The notes below the pieces were generated by a model, which did no database searches, was not told the origin of the DNA, and worked only from the letters and a program-made list of their open reading frames with translations. Of a DNA stretch of 31,822 nt, positions 23,677-29,950 are shown piece after piece (position 1 is the stretch's first letter; every line of letters starts with the position of its first letter). Origin of the DNA: a virus; IMG/VR virus record IMGVR_UViG_3300025083_000133, positions 1 through 31,822 of that record, one strand, 5' to 3'. The position numbers were made by a program, and so were the translations under genes.

Positions 23677-23998
23677 GCGGTAACCCGTACCGAGATTTGA
23701 TTTGAGTAACGGATTTAACTGTAAGATCCATAATGTCCGCAGCTTCTCGCAACGAGATCTCACGGCTTAGAAGTTTGTTTAACATCGTAGCATCCTTAGA
23801 CAGTTCTTTGATAATCTTGGGTCTGCCACCCTTGTGTCCATGTGCCTTGGCTTTCTCTCCGTTTCTCGCATGTGCGTTTTGTATTTCTAGTTTAGGGTTT
23901 TTTATTTTATCTAACCGTGTCTGTTCTTCCCAACGCGCACGATAGATTTCCTCGTATCTGATCCTGTCCGATGGACTCATTGGTTTAGATATTCCCAT
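23669..23998 (-). CDS. Putative HTH DNA-binding protein (109 aa)
   Basis: A basic N-terminal two-thirds (RYEEIYRARWEEQTRLDKIK, AKAHGHKGGRPK) is followed by a C-terminal helix-turn-helix with ISLREAADIMDLTVKSVTQ (residues 81-99), like the HTH of resolvases or small terminase-like proteins. The GRPK motif resembles an AT-hook or resolvase hinge. ATG 23998 has AGAGGA 9 nt upstream; ATG 23980 would instead give an ATGA junction but has no ribosome site. A regulator or DNA-bending protein is likely. Confidence 0.72.
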   Translation of the reverse strand: MGISKPMSPSDRIRYEEIYRARWEEQTRLDKIKNPKLEIQNAHARNGEKAKAHGHKGGRPKIIKELSKDATMLNKLLSREISLREAADIMDLTVKSVTQIKSRYGLPRD

Positions 23999-24552
23999 GG
24001 TGCGTTATCCTCTTTGCTTGCCGCATCCTTGAATGTGAGGTTCTTCTGTCCCCCCTTGCTACTGGCGTCTCCTGCCTTGACACCCTCGAGATGTCGATCA
24101 CCCATCGTAGGTCCGTTGTAATCTAATGCCACGCAGTGAGGCTTAACACCTCGCAACCATTTCTGCACTGACATGAACACACCGCCCCGCCGTCCCGCGA
24201 TACCGCCATGCATATCGTTAGGTCTTACCCTGATAGCAGAACCACGGCGACGACTGAACGGATCTGAGTTGATGTTCAACACTTCGAAATCAGAATCCTC
24301 CACCCATCTACCATGTTTGCTTAACAGCATGCGTCCCCCCATCATCACCTCATAGCTATCCACGTTTGTGTGTGTATGCTCGGGCACAATACAGTTGGGC
24401 GGCATGGCAAATAATTGGATCTGAAACTGACCCTGCCTGTACCATGTGATCGATGTTACATCCTCAACCATGTGAGTCGGTGAATCCTCTGGAATCTTTC
24501 CGAACGCCCACGGATTGGACACAACCTCTTTGACTAACTCTTCTAGACTCAT
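23977..24552 (-). CDS. Cupin-fold protein (191 aa)
   Basis: The centre is a cupin barrel. PEHTHTNVDSYEVMMGG carries H59, H61 and E68, and PNDMHGG carries H115, together the usual metal-binding set. It resembles single-domain cupins of the dioxygenase or sensing type; the substrate cannot be predicted. The C-terminal 45 residues are Gly/Lys rich and probably disordered. It starts in an ATGA junction with the 61-aa gene and overlaps the HTH gene by 22 nt. A metal-dependent oxygenase or small-molecule sensor of the host state is possible. Confidence 0.78.
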   Translation of the reverse strand: MSLEELVKEVVSNPWAFGKIPEDSPTHMVEDVTSITWYRQGQFQIQLFAMPPNCIVPEHTHTNVDSYEVMMGGRMLLSKHGRWVEDSDFEVLNINSDPFSRRRGSAIRVRPNDMHGGIAGRRGGVFMSVQKWLRGVKPHCVALDYNGPTMGDRHLEGVKAGDASSKGGQKNLTFKDAASKEDNAPWEYLNQ

Positions 24553-24734
24553 ATGTGAAACCCCTCCTTCCTTCTGTTACTTACAAACTTCGTTAAGTCT
24601 TCTTTGGCATGCCAGTATCTATTCTTGACAGATGGTGAAGCATCCTTTTTAATCTGCGCCTCCATCCAAAAATCTACCTGTTGCTTCAAGAATTTATACT
24701 CGGCCTCAAGCGCCGGAGTTAATGACTTAGCCAT
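24549..24734 (-). CDS. Small helical hypothetical protein (61 aa)
   Basis: A basic, helical 61-residue protein (TPALEAEYKFLKQQVDFWM, then ASPSVKNRYWHAKEDLTKFV). Its ATG overlaps the preceding gene by 8 nt and its stop overlaps the cupin start as ATGA, so it is firmly part of the operon. No family is recognised. Confidence 0.7.
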   Translation of the reverse strand: MAKSLTPALEAEYKFLKQQVDFWMEAQIKKDASPSVKNRYWHAKEDLTKFVSNRRKEGFHI

Positions 24735-24975
24735 TGCCTAATCCCTCGGGTCTAAGTTTCGGGCGGATTAGTTCGCGAGACACCTCGTCCGATACCTCGC
24801 ACCGCATCATGATCCCGTTGCCATACAAGCCCATCAAGTAATTATATAACGGTGCCGCAAGATCTTCCTGCATAACATGTTGGCATTCTCGATGGTTCTC
24901 AAACCAAATGACTGCCTCAACAGACTGATCCCGCAACCCGTAACTGATCACAAGTGCCGTGAAGTATTCGATCAT
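24727..24975 (-). CDS. Hypothetical protein (82 aa)
   Basis: ATG 24975 overlaps the stop of the winged-helix gene as ATGA; a GTG at 24990 would also be in frame but has no advantage. The N-terminal half is helical and fairly hydrophobic (MIEYFTALVISYGLRDQS), but too polar for a clear membrane segment. The end is basic. Function is unknown. Confidence 0.68.
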   Translation of the reverse strand: MIEYFTALVISYGLRDQSVEAVIWFENHRECQHVMQEDLAAPLYNYLMGLYGNGIMMRCEVSDEVSRELIRPKLRPEGLGNG

Positions 24976-25214
24976 TTCACAACAACCCACACACCTTCAG
25001 ACCCAGAATCTTTTCCCGTGTCCCTGATCAACCCCGACTTGTGTAGGGAGGACAAAGTCACACGAACTATAGTCAACTTCAAACCCATGCGGTCAGATAA
25101 TTGCTTCGCGGTTCCCGCACCTCTGTTCAACTCCGCAAGGATCTGTTCTTTGCGTGTTAGTTTTTTATTGGTTTTTTGTTTCTTTGTTAGCCGCTGCCAA
25201 AACTCTTTAATCAT
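24972..25214 (-). CDS. Winged-helix DNA-binding protein (80 aa)
   Basis: Start ATG 25214 has AGGAG 7 nt upstream, better than the in-frame ATG 25268, which lies inside the zinc-finger gene. A very basic arm (TKKQKTNKKLTRKEQ) precedes a winged helix: ILAELNRGAGTAKQLSDRMG, the recognition helix region LKLTIVRVTLSSLHKSGLI, and a wing. This is the MarR/LexA-like small wHTH pattern. It is probably a phage regulator of the accessory or replication genes. Confidence 0.78.
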   Translation of the reverse strand: MIKEFWQRLTKKQKTNKKLTRKEQILAELNRGAGTAKQLSDRMGLKLTIVRVTLSSLHKSGLIRDTGKDSGSEGVWVVVK

Positions 25215-25227
25215 TTTCTTTCTCCTT

Positions 25228-25503
25228 TTATAAACTTTCCGCGCAGTCCGCGCATATGTAGGCATCATCGCCTCTGATTAAGGTAACCCATTCCTCGCAC
25301 TCAGTGCAAAGACGCTCAACCTTTCCGTCCCCGTTGCACGTCTCGCATTCCTCAGAACGGGTCTCCAAATATCCCACGTCCCTGTTGATGTTATGGGGAA
25401 CCGCGTACTCTACTTCGACAAAACCTTCCCCGTGGCAGTCGCGGCACTTGTCCATGATTGGCGTCTCGCTCAATCGTATGAACTCATCTCTCATCTTACC
25501 CAT
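25228..25503 (-). CDS. DnaJ-type zinc-finger protein (91 aa)
   Basis: Four CxxC pairs are present: C20/C23 (CRDCHGEG), C53/C56 (CETCNGDG), C66/C69 (CTEC) and C84/C87 (CADC). The first two are exact CxxCxGxG units of the DnaJ cysteine-rich domain; two zinc sites are expected. There is no J domain. The ATG at 25503 overlaps the stop of the 22-codon gene as TGATG. Such free zinc fingers in phages may bind single-stranded nucleic acid or unfolded protein. Confidence 0.82.
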   Translation of the reverse strand: MGKMRDEFIRLSETPIMDKCRDCHGEGFVEVEYAVPHNINRDVGYLETRSEECETCNGDGKVERLCTECEEWVTLIRGDDAYICADCAESL

Positions 25504-25571
25504 CACCAACGATCCCCGAATACTTTTTTGAATATCTCATCAAGCATCTTATCCATTTCACGATCTGTCAT
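25503..25571 (-). CDS. Translationally coupled 22-aa peptide
   Basis: ATG 25571 overlaps the Api92-like stop as ATGA, and its TGA overlaps the zinc-finger ATG as TGATG, so a ribosome could pass through without dissociating. The peptide (MTDREMDKMLDEIFKKVFGD plus RW) is predicted to be an amphipathic helix. It exactly fills the gap between two genes. It may be a real microprotein or only a translational relay. Confidence 0.55.
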   Translation of the reverse strand: MTDREMDKMLDEIFKKVFGDRW

Positions 25572-26026
25572 GCTACTGTCTCCTTCAATAAGTTTTTAAA
25601 AATGTTTATGGTATCCTCAATACCTTCCTCCTCAATCTCAGGCTCCCACGAACGATCTTCCCCGTGATGATACTCACCCTCAAACATGCCACCCTCGTCC
25701 TGATAATCCGCTTGAACCTCAATGCCCATCGCATGCAACTTATCCCACACTGGGATAGGCGCACCCCATGCCGTCCAACAGTTAAACGTGAACCACGCCT
25801 TGCCGCCATCCTTCTCAATGTCGTTGGTGATATCGACATCCACGACATCCCACTTCGTACCCCAGTTTTTCCACCGCCACTCGTACCAGTTCTCGGATTC
25901 AGATAAGGGCATCGGGATTACAAGATCACAGAACCTCGGATCCTCACGCTTCAAGCTAGAGTATAGTTCTTCCACGATGGTCTTGTCCCCGTGGATGTAC
26001 ACTTGTTGATCACAATGATTAGGCAT
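25568..26026 (-). CDS. Api92-like (YubB-type, ferredoxin-like fold) protein (152 aa)
   Basis: The protein begins [13 protein letters not shown] and continues with LVIPMP, WYEWRWKNWGTKWD and FNCWTAWGAPIPVWDKL. This pattern (NxC, PMP, NWGTKWD, TAWxxP) is the signature of the DUF1281/Api92-like family found on plasmids and phages. The family has no established biochemical role known to me. The C-terminus is very acidic. The ATG has AGGAGAGAG upstream and the gene overlaps the methyltransferase by 8 nt. Confidence 0.85.
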   Translation of the reverse strand: MPNHCDQQVYIHGDKTIVEELYSSLKREDPRFCDLVIPMPLSESENWYEWRWKNWGTKWDVVDVDITNDIEKDGGKAWFTFNCWTAWGAPIPVWDKLHAMGIEVQADYQDEGGMFEGEYHHGEDRSWEPEIEEEGIEDTINIFKNLLKETVA

Positions 26027-27215
26027 GTCTCTCTCCTTCTATGTATGTTTCTATTAAACCTTGCGCGACTTGCGCCGTGATGGCATTTCCGTAGGCGCGC
26101 AGTCGTCCCACTCTGGCGGTAGCCCCATCAACCAACGGGCATGTGCTGGGTTCAACTGGCCTCCACTTGCCATCTCGGCAGAAGAGCCAGTCCGCATCTC
26201 TCCAGAAACCGTTAGTCTCATAGGCTCTGTCGGCGGGGAAACTTCCCCCTTCGCTTCCATCACCGCTTCGATCATCGATGGCGCTACCTGCTCCCGAAGA
26301 TTGCACGGGAACGACCTGCCCTTGCGCGTGGTCTGATGCATCCGGATCATCGCCTCCTTGCTCCGCAAGGGTAGACTGTCCATCGTGTTGGGTGTCGCCC
26401 AACCCGACATCTGTCCCTGCTCCGGTAGGTTGTGCCCCCGCTTGTCCCACTTCTTCACCGACTCCGGCTTCGCCGCCCCCTTGTGATCCGATGTCGTCGG
26501 CGTTGCCCAACCCGTGAGTTGCGCTTGCGCTCCCGTGTTCCAACCGTGCTTCCCGTTCAAGTGAGACGGAGCTATGCCCGTGCCCCCCGTCATGGAGGTC
26601 GGCGTTGCCCAACCCGATAGTTGCGCCGTCACGTCCAACGTGTCCGTACTGATCTTCCCGTTGCGAATCCGACCCCCTTGATAACCACCCTTGTGATCTC
26701 GGGTTGTCGTTGTCGGTGTCGGCCACGAACCAGAGACGTTGCCGGATGTGCGGCGCACCGAAGCCCGCAGAGCAAAGATCGAATGCTCCGATGGAGTAGT
26801 CCGCTCCTTCCATGTCAGCTTGTACAAGGTCGATCCAACCGAGCCCGTCTTTGCTTGCAACCTGCTCCCCAAAGACTGTTGAAGGTCGGCACTGTTCGAT
26901 GAGGTGGAACCAGTGAGGCCAGAGGTGCCGCTCGTCAGCAACCCCTTTTCCTTTGCCTGCGTTGCTGAAAGGTTGGCAAGGGCAAGAACCCGTCCAGACC
27001 GGACGGTCGTCGTCCCAACCCGCACGTCGGAGCGCGTGACTCCAGACTCCAATCCCTGCAAAGAAGTGGCACTGAGTAAATTCAAAAAGTTCTTCTGGTC
27101 TGACATCACTGATGCTCCTAGTATCGACAACACCATCTGCGATGTGTCCTGATTTAATTAAATTGCGTAGCCATTGTGCGGCATACGGATCTATCTCGTT
27201 GTAATAAGCACTCAT
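26019..27215 (-). CDS. C5 cytosine DNA methyltransferase (398 aa), overprinted
   Basis: Motif [13 protein letters not shown] (51-62, SAM binding), motif [14 protein letters not shown] with catalytic C80, motif VI EQV at 117-119 (ENV variant), motif [15 protein letters not shown] (156-166), and motif [17 protein letters not shown] (369-382) are all present. It should methylate cytosine C5 and may protect phage DNA from restriction. The region expected to hold the target-recognition domain (about 200-330) is unusually low in complexity, Gly/Asp/Gln/Ser rich, with repeated GLGNAD/GLGDT. A second open frame lies in this same DNA. ATG 27215 makes an ATGA junction with the upstream gene; a TTG at 27227 is unlikely. 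Confidence 0.92.
   Translation of the reverse strand: MSAYYNEIDPYAAQWLRNLIKSGHIADGVVDTRSISDVRPEELFEFTQCHFFAGIGVWSHALRRAGWDDDRPVWTGSCPCQPFSNAGKGKGVADERHLWPHWFHLIEQCRPSTVFGEQVASKDGLGWIDLVQADMEGADYSIGAFDLCSAGFGAPHIRQRLWFVADTDNDNPRSQGWLSRGSDSQREDQYGHVGRDGATIGLGNADLHDGGHGHSSVSLEREARLEHGSASATHGLGNADDIGSQGGGEAGVGEEVGQAGAQPTGAGTDVGLGDTQHDGQSTLAEQGGDDPDASDHAQGQVVPVQSSGAGSAIDDRSGDGSEGGSFPADRAYETNGFWRDADWLFCRDGKWRPVEPSTCPLVDGATARVGRLRAYGNAITAQVAQGLIETYIEGERHA
26054..27106 (-). CDS. Overlapping +1-frame gene nested in methyltransferase (350 aa)
   Basis: This frame is open throughout, same strand as the methyltransferase but shifted by one base. ATG 27106 has TAGGAG 8 nt upstream; an ATG at 27136 is in frame but lacks that site. 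The product has [20 protein letters not shown] (95-114), four W(A/P)TP units (SWPTPT 127, GWATPT 165, GWATPT 199, GWATPN 235), two DHKG motifs, and ends [19 protein letters not shown] (318-336). I recall database proteins of this pattern (LTWK, ALRAS, WPTP, LNPxxxRWLMG) in phages, unverified here. There is no known fold or function. Being a mere shadow of the methyltransferase frame cannot be excluded. Confidence 0.6.
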   Translation of the reverse strand: MSDQKNFLNLLSATSLQGLESGVTRSDVRVGTTTVRSGRVLALANLSATQAKEKGLLTSGTSGLTGSTSSNSADLQQSLGSRLQAKTGSVGSTLYKLTWKERTTPSEHSIFALRASVRRTSGNVSGSWPTPTTTTRDHKGGYQGGRIRNGKISTDTLDVTAQLSGWATPTSMTGGTGIAPSHLNGKHGWNTGAQAQLTGWATPTTSDHKGAAKPESVKKWDKRGHNLPEQGQMSGWATPNTMDSLPLRSKEAMIRMHQTTRKGRSFPCNLREQVAPSMIEAVMEAKGEVSPPTEPMRLTVSGEMRTGSSAEMASGGQLNPAHARWLMGLPPEWDDCAPTEMPSRRKSRKV

Positions 27216-27724
27216 GACGCCTTCCAAATCTCTAACGCATCAGTGAACGGCATGTCGTTTAATATGCGACGCGTCTCACCCGCTTGCTTGTTTATTACCC
27301 ACTCGCCATTGGTTACAGTTGGGTGGTACTTGCTCTGGTAAATGCCGTCCTTGTATTTAAACTGAAACAACACATGAGATTTCAACAACCTCTTTAACTC
27401 ACGAGCAGACAACCAATCGTTGACCGCATCACAGCACCAACCCTCCAACGTCTGAGGTAAACTGTCATGGATCATTACACCATCCGCACCCTCGTAACTA
27501 AAAGGAGAGGCAGGAAGACTGCCAAAATACTCGTTGATTGATCTCATCTTGGCGCGGTAATCACCCTTGAACTTCGGGTGGTCATAGTCACGGTCACATC
27601 CACCGTGTCCGTCGTTGCTTACTATGGCAACAGGCTTACCATCCACATACAAACTGGCTTGATAGCAATGCGTCTCTTCACTTGCCCATGCGGTGTGCTT
27701 GATGTTTTTTAATTCTAATTTCAT
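27212..27724 (-). CDS. Conserved phage protein of unknown function (170 aa)
   Basis: Start ATG 27724 has AGGAGC 7 nt upstream and lies 37 nt below a predicted promoter start; the frame is open for another 71 codons upstream, but that part is the AT-rich control region. The N-terminus (MKLELKNIKHTAWASEETHC) and VSNDGHGGCDRDYDHP are conserved-looking features of a small phage and plasmid protein I have seen without a function. No catalytic motif is certain. It is the first gene of the leftward accessory operon and overlaps the methyltransferase as ATGA. Confidence 0.78.
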   Translation of the reverse strand: MKLELKNIKHTAWASEETHCYQASLYVDGKPVAIVSNDGHGGCDRDYDHPKFKGDYRAKMRSINEYFGSLPASPFSYEGADGVMIHDSLPQTLEGWCCDAVNDWLSARELKRLLKSHVLFQFKYKDGIYQSKYHPTVTNGEWVINKQAGETRRILNDMPFTDALEIWKAS

Positions 27725-27767
27725 TGTTTTGCTCCTACTAATATAAAACACATGTTGTGTAGTTGTG

Positions 27768-27796
27768 AGAATAGAACAACTAATATTTGCTGTCAA
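27768..27796 (-). promoter_or_regulatory. Predicted sigma70 promoter for leftward accessory operon
   Basis: On the minus strand there is a perfect TTGACA (27796-27791), a 17-nt spacer and TATTCT (27773-27768). The start would be near 27761. ACACATGTTGTGT at 27748-27760, with 5-bp inverted arms, lies right at the predicted start and could be an operator. This promoter can drive all genes down to the terminator at 22.6 kb. Confidence 0.7.
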
Positions 27797-28025
27797 CCCC
27801 ACTGAGTTTACATATAGAGTGTTGCCAGAGATTTTTGTTTTTTTCATCGTTGATAGGGCAACTTCTTGTAAACAACGTAAACAGGGTACGAGAGACAAGG
27901 AAAAAGTAAATGATATCAAGTACCTCGTACCGTGCAACGTGTTTACGGTATAGAAAATAAGGGTGTAAACAGTTTACAAAATAGCGTAAACAATTACGAA
28001 CTCCGAAGAACTTACTACTATGCCC

Positions 28026-28055
28026 TTGGCTGTTTTTGCTCAAAGTGTTTACACT
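28026..28055 (+). promoter_or_regulatory. Candidate promoter for terminase/nuclease genes
   Basis: TTGGCT (28026-28031), an 18-nt spacer and TACACT (28050-28055) form a moderate promoter. The -10 box is embedded in the perfect palindrome AAAGTGT-TT-ACACTTT, which would make it repressible. The leader would be about 75 nt. Support is moderate because both boxes are imperfect. Confidence 0.4.
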
Positions 28056-28136
28056 TTATCTCTGGGAACTTCCTATATAGGAAACTTGGCAAAGACCTCT
28101 ACTTGTTGTATGGTTGTGGAATAACTGGAGACGGGC

Positions 28137-28685
28137 ATGGCATCGGTAAAAAAGAAGATCGAAGAGGAACACGGAAGAACCTTGACCAATAGGCAGATGA
28201 CGTTTGCTAGAAATGTGGTCGAAGGTATCTACTCAAATGCAGAGTGTGCAAGGAAGGCGGGATACGCCCATGATATCGCACCTAAACAAGCCTCGGTTCT
28301 ATTGAACGGACGAGATTACCCTCACGTTGTGGAATATATTACCGAGTTACGAGAGGAACGAGAGCGAAGGTATAGCGTCTCAACTATCGGACAGCTTCAA
28401 CGTCTGCAAGAACTGTCGCAAGGGGCAGAAGAGGCAGGTCAATTCTCTGCGGCGATCAACGCTGAGAAGATCCGGTCTGCTCTTGGTGGATTGACCATCG
28501 ATAGGCGGGAAACAATTAACACCATCGATCAACTTTCAAGGGACGAGATTACGGCACGACTTGCCATGCTACAGAAGCAGTATCCACAAGCCTTTGTTAT
28601 CGAAGGAACAGCGAAGGATATAACCCCAGATGAGCAAAGGTCCAGAGTCGAACTTTTGGAACACGATAAGGACGAACTTACCTAA
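28137..28685 (+). CDS. Terminase small subunit-like protein (182 aa)
   Basis: The N-terminal part (TNRQMTFARNVVEGIYSNAE, then CARKAGYAHDIAPKQASVLL and VVEYITELREERE) has the HTH of phage small terminase subunits, which bind the packaging site. The middle is helical (QLQRLQELSQGAEEAGQFSA), as expected for oligomerisation, and the C-terminus is charged. The ATG has GGAGA 6 nt upstream. The large subunit is not in the window. The adjacent control region may contain the packaging site, but this is not shown. Confidence 0.78.
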   Translation: MASVKKKIEEEHGRTLTNRQMTFARNVVEGIYSNAECARKAGYAHDIAPKQASVLLNGRDYPHVVEYITELREERERRYSVSTIGQLQRLQELSQGAEEAGQFSAAINAEKIRSALGGLTIDRRETINTIDQLSRDEITARLAMLQKQYPQAFVIEGTAKDITPDEQRSRVELLEHDKDELT

Positions 28686-29103
28686 GAATGCCTATGCCAC
28701 ACGCATTGAAAACGTGCATGGTGGTGGTGTTCCTGATGTCCATGTGGTTTGGGATGGCCTACCATTTTGGATGGAATTAAAGGTAACCAAAGGAAACGCA
28801 GTAAAAGTGTCACCTCATCAGGTCGCGTGGCATATGGCCTATTTCGCCCGAGGTGGTCTTAGTTTCTTCTTAGTAAAGAGCCTCTCTACCAAGGATATAT
28901 ATTCATTTGAGGGGGATCAGGGTTCTAATTTACTACGGGGTGGGGTGTCTGCGGCTCACGGTACGCGGTTCGCGAACCCTGCGGCTTTATTTCAAAGTCT
29001 GCGGCCTCGGCTGCGGTCGCATTACTCTGCGACCCTGCGCCCTGACAGCTCTGCGACCCTGCGCCCTGATGGCGACGGGGAGATGTCCCTCGATCCGGAG
29101 TAG
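28630..29103 (+). CDS. PD-(D/E)XK (VRR-NUC-like) nuclease with repeat-derived tail (157 aa)
   Basis: HGGGVPDVHVVWDG with D36, and FWMELKVTK with E49 and K51, form the nuclease core. SPHQVAWHMAYFARGG (residues 61-76) supplies the conserved Q64 and helix. It is similar in size to phage endonucleases of the VRR-NUC or Holliday-junction-resolvase-like type. The usual domain ends near residue 85; residues from about 105 on are encoded by GC-rich repeats and end with two units SATLRPD(S/G). The start overlaps the terminase gene by 56 nt in another frame. A role in processing DNA during packaging or recombination fits. Confidence 0.85.
   Translation: MSKGPESNFWNTIRTNLPKNAYATRIENVHGGGVPDVHVVWDGLPFWMELKVTKGNAVKVSPHQVAWHMAYFARGGLSFFLVKSLSTKDIYSFEGDQGSNLLRGGVSAAHGTRFANPAALFQSLRPRLRSHYSATLRPDSSATLRPDGDGEMSLDPE
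28947..29069 (+). repeat. GC-rich repeat cluster 1, inside nuclease 3' end
   Basis: Several CTGCGG/CTGCGA units occur here, at 28949, 28979, 28999, 29010, 29027 and 29051. The last includes two exact 21-bp copies beginning CTCTGCGACCC at 29025-29045 and 29049-29069, spaced 24 bp, which keeps the reading frame (SATLRPDS/SATLRPDG). The same unit recurs in non-coding DNA at 29.9 and 30.3 kb, always in the same orientation. Confidence 0.8.
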
Positions 29104-29107
29104 AGAA

Positions 29108-29125
29108 GGAGCCTTTTCAGGCTCC
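29108..29125. terminator. Possible bidirectional terminator between converging genes
   Basis: GGAGCC (29108-29113) and GGCTCC (29120-29125) form a 6-bp stem around TTTTCA. It sits in the 28-bp gap between the rightward nuclease stop and the leftward 226-aa gene stop. The downstream T-rich stretch is weak on both sides (CACTTCCT and TTCTCTAC), so efficiency is uncertain. Confidence 0.5.
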
Positions 29126-29131
29126 CACTTC

Positions 29132-29812
29132 CTAATGTTCTACTATTGCGATGGATTTTGCAAGGCTTGATCCGCGGCACAGCTTGCACGCGGTGCATTG
29201 TGCGCGGCGTCCGGCTTCTTTCGACGCGGGGCATAGTGCCTCGTTGCTTTTGTCTAGGTCGCCAAGGTCCGCAATGACTCGAAACGTGCGCCGTCCGGCT
29301 TTCCAATGGTCTATTGCTTCTTGCATGTTGTCCGCGGATTGCATCGCGATATCGGGACGCCATCCGGATTGGTGAGAATAGGCCGTCCAAGTGTCCGCTT
29401 CACTCAATAGGTCGTCCCAAACTTGAGACGGCACCGCGCCAGGATCCCCATAGGTTCCGACGCGCACGAAACGACCGCGCCCCATGGTCGCCGCGTCGCC
29501 TTCTTGATATACGCCGCGCTTGTATGCTTTCCAAACGATCAAGACGCCTTGTCCCAAGTTAACATAACAGCGCCGCCCCTTGGCTTGCTTGCGCTGCGGA
29601 TCCGTTGTGACCTCGCCGCGCATGGTACAGTTGCCGCAAATTGAGAAGTCTTGTCCTGTTTTGCTGGCCTCGAGCGGGTTAATGTCCGAGCGCAAAATAT
29701 AAGTTTGCACGACGTGCCCCGTCTTTTTGTTTCTGTTTGAATATGTCGCGATAACGACGATTGGTTGACCATCCAAGAGGCTCGGCCCATTGTAGATGAT
29801 TGCACTTTTCAT
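29132..29812 (-). CDS. Conserved phage protein with Cys-rich ends (226 aa)
   Basis: Start ATG 29812 has AAGGA about 9 nt upstream; an open stretch to 29869 is leader. The protein contains GHVVQTYILRSDINPLEASK, SICGNCTMRGE, RRCYVNLGQGVLIVWKAYKR, RFVRVGTYGDPGAVPSQVW, WTAYSHQSGW, and a C-terminal CPASKEAGRRAQCTACKLC. I recognise it as a family spread through phages of many hosts, with an invariant cysteine pattern that could hold zinc or an iron-sulphur cluster. Its function is unknown to me. It has its own predicted promoter and leader. Confidence 0.8.
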   Translation of the reverse strand: MKSAIIYNGPSLLDGQPIVVIATYSNRNKKTGHVVQTYILRSDINPLEASKTGQDFSICGNCTMRGEVTTDPQRKQAKGRRCYVNLGQGVLIVWKAYKRGVYQEGDAATMGRGRFVRVGTYGDPGAVPSQVWDDLLSEADTWTAYSHQSGWRPDIAMQSADNMQEAIDHWKAGRRTFRVIADLGDLDKSNEALCPASKEAGRRAQCTACKLCRGSSLAKSIAIVEH

Positions 29813-29842
29813 TTTTAGATTCCTTCTTGTTAATGTGTTTTG

Positions 29843-29871
29843 ATTGTAGCATTTAAACAACAGCGCCACAA
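29843..29871 (-). promoter_or_regulatory. Candidate promoter and shared leader for 226-aa gene
   Basis: On the minus strand there is TTGTGG (29871-29866), a 17-nt spacer and TACAAT (29848-29843). The following leader CACATTAACAAG is nearly identical to that after the -10 box of the 90-aa gene at 31.1 kb, which supports a real, duplicated promoter module even though the -35 is poor. Confidence 0.5.
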
Positions 29872-29879
29872 GTTAAAAA

Positions 29880-29933
29880 CTCTGCGACCTTGCGGCCTTG
29901 TTAACTCTGCGGCCTTGAGACTCTGCGGCCTTG
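29880..29933 (+). repeat. GC-rich repeat cluster 2, non-coding
   Basis: Three units: CTCTGCGACCTTGCGGCC followed by TTG (29880-29900), CTCTGCGGCCTTG (29905-29917), and CTCTGCGGCCTTG (29921-29933), separated by TTAA and AGA. They lie upstream of the 226-aa gene promoter and downstream of the 60-aa gene and share the unit of clusters 1 and 3. Confidence 0.8.
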
Positions 29934-29950
29934 TTGCTTTTTGTTTCTGT

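Larger units (their letters stand above)
27725..28136. other. Non-coding control region with GTAAAC repeats and palindromes
   Basis: A 412-bp AT-rich stretch between divergent operons without a supportable gene. Eight GTAAAC/GTTTAC hexamers lie at 27806, 27868, 27877, 27941, 27965, 27972, 27986 and 28047. Perfect inverted repeats include TGTAAAC-A-GTTTACA (27964-27978), AAAGTGT-TT-ACACTTT (28042-28057), TTCCTATATAGGAA (28070-28083), and GGTACGAG/CTCGTACC (27885-27892 and 27924-27931). This looks like a regulator-binding switch and/or a replication origin; the sequence alone does not separate the two. Confidence 0.75.

Noticed and set aside
26061-27152. Several plus-strand open frames opposite the methyltransferase
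   Set aside because: They are short, broken into pieces, have no ribosome sites and encode Pro/Arg/Cys-rich sequence typical of antisense frames; only the same-strand +1 frame is long and patterned.
22908-27215. Restriction-modification operon around the methyltransferase
   Set aside because: No restriction endonuclease fold is visible beside it; the neighbours are Api92-like, zinc-finger and regulatory proteins, so an orphan methyltransferase is more likely.
27725-27937. N-terminal extension of the 170-aa gene
   Set aside because: The segment is the AT-rich control region with the promoter; ATG 27724 has a strong ribosome site.
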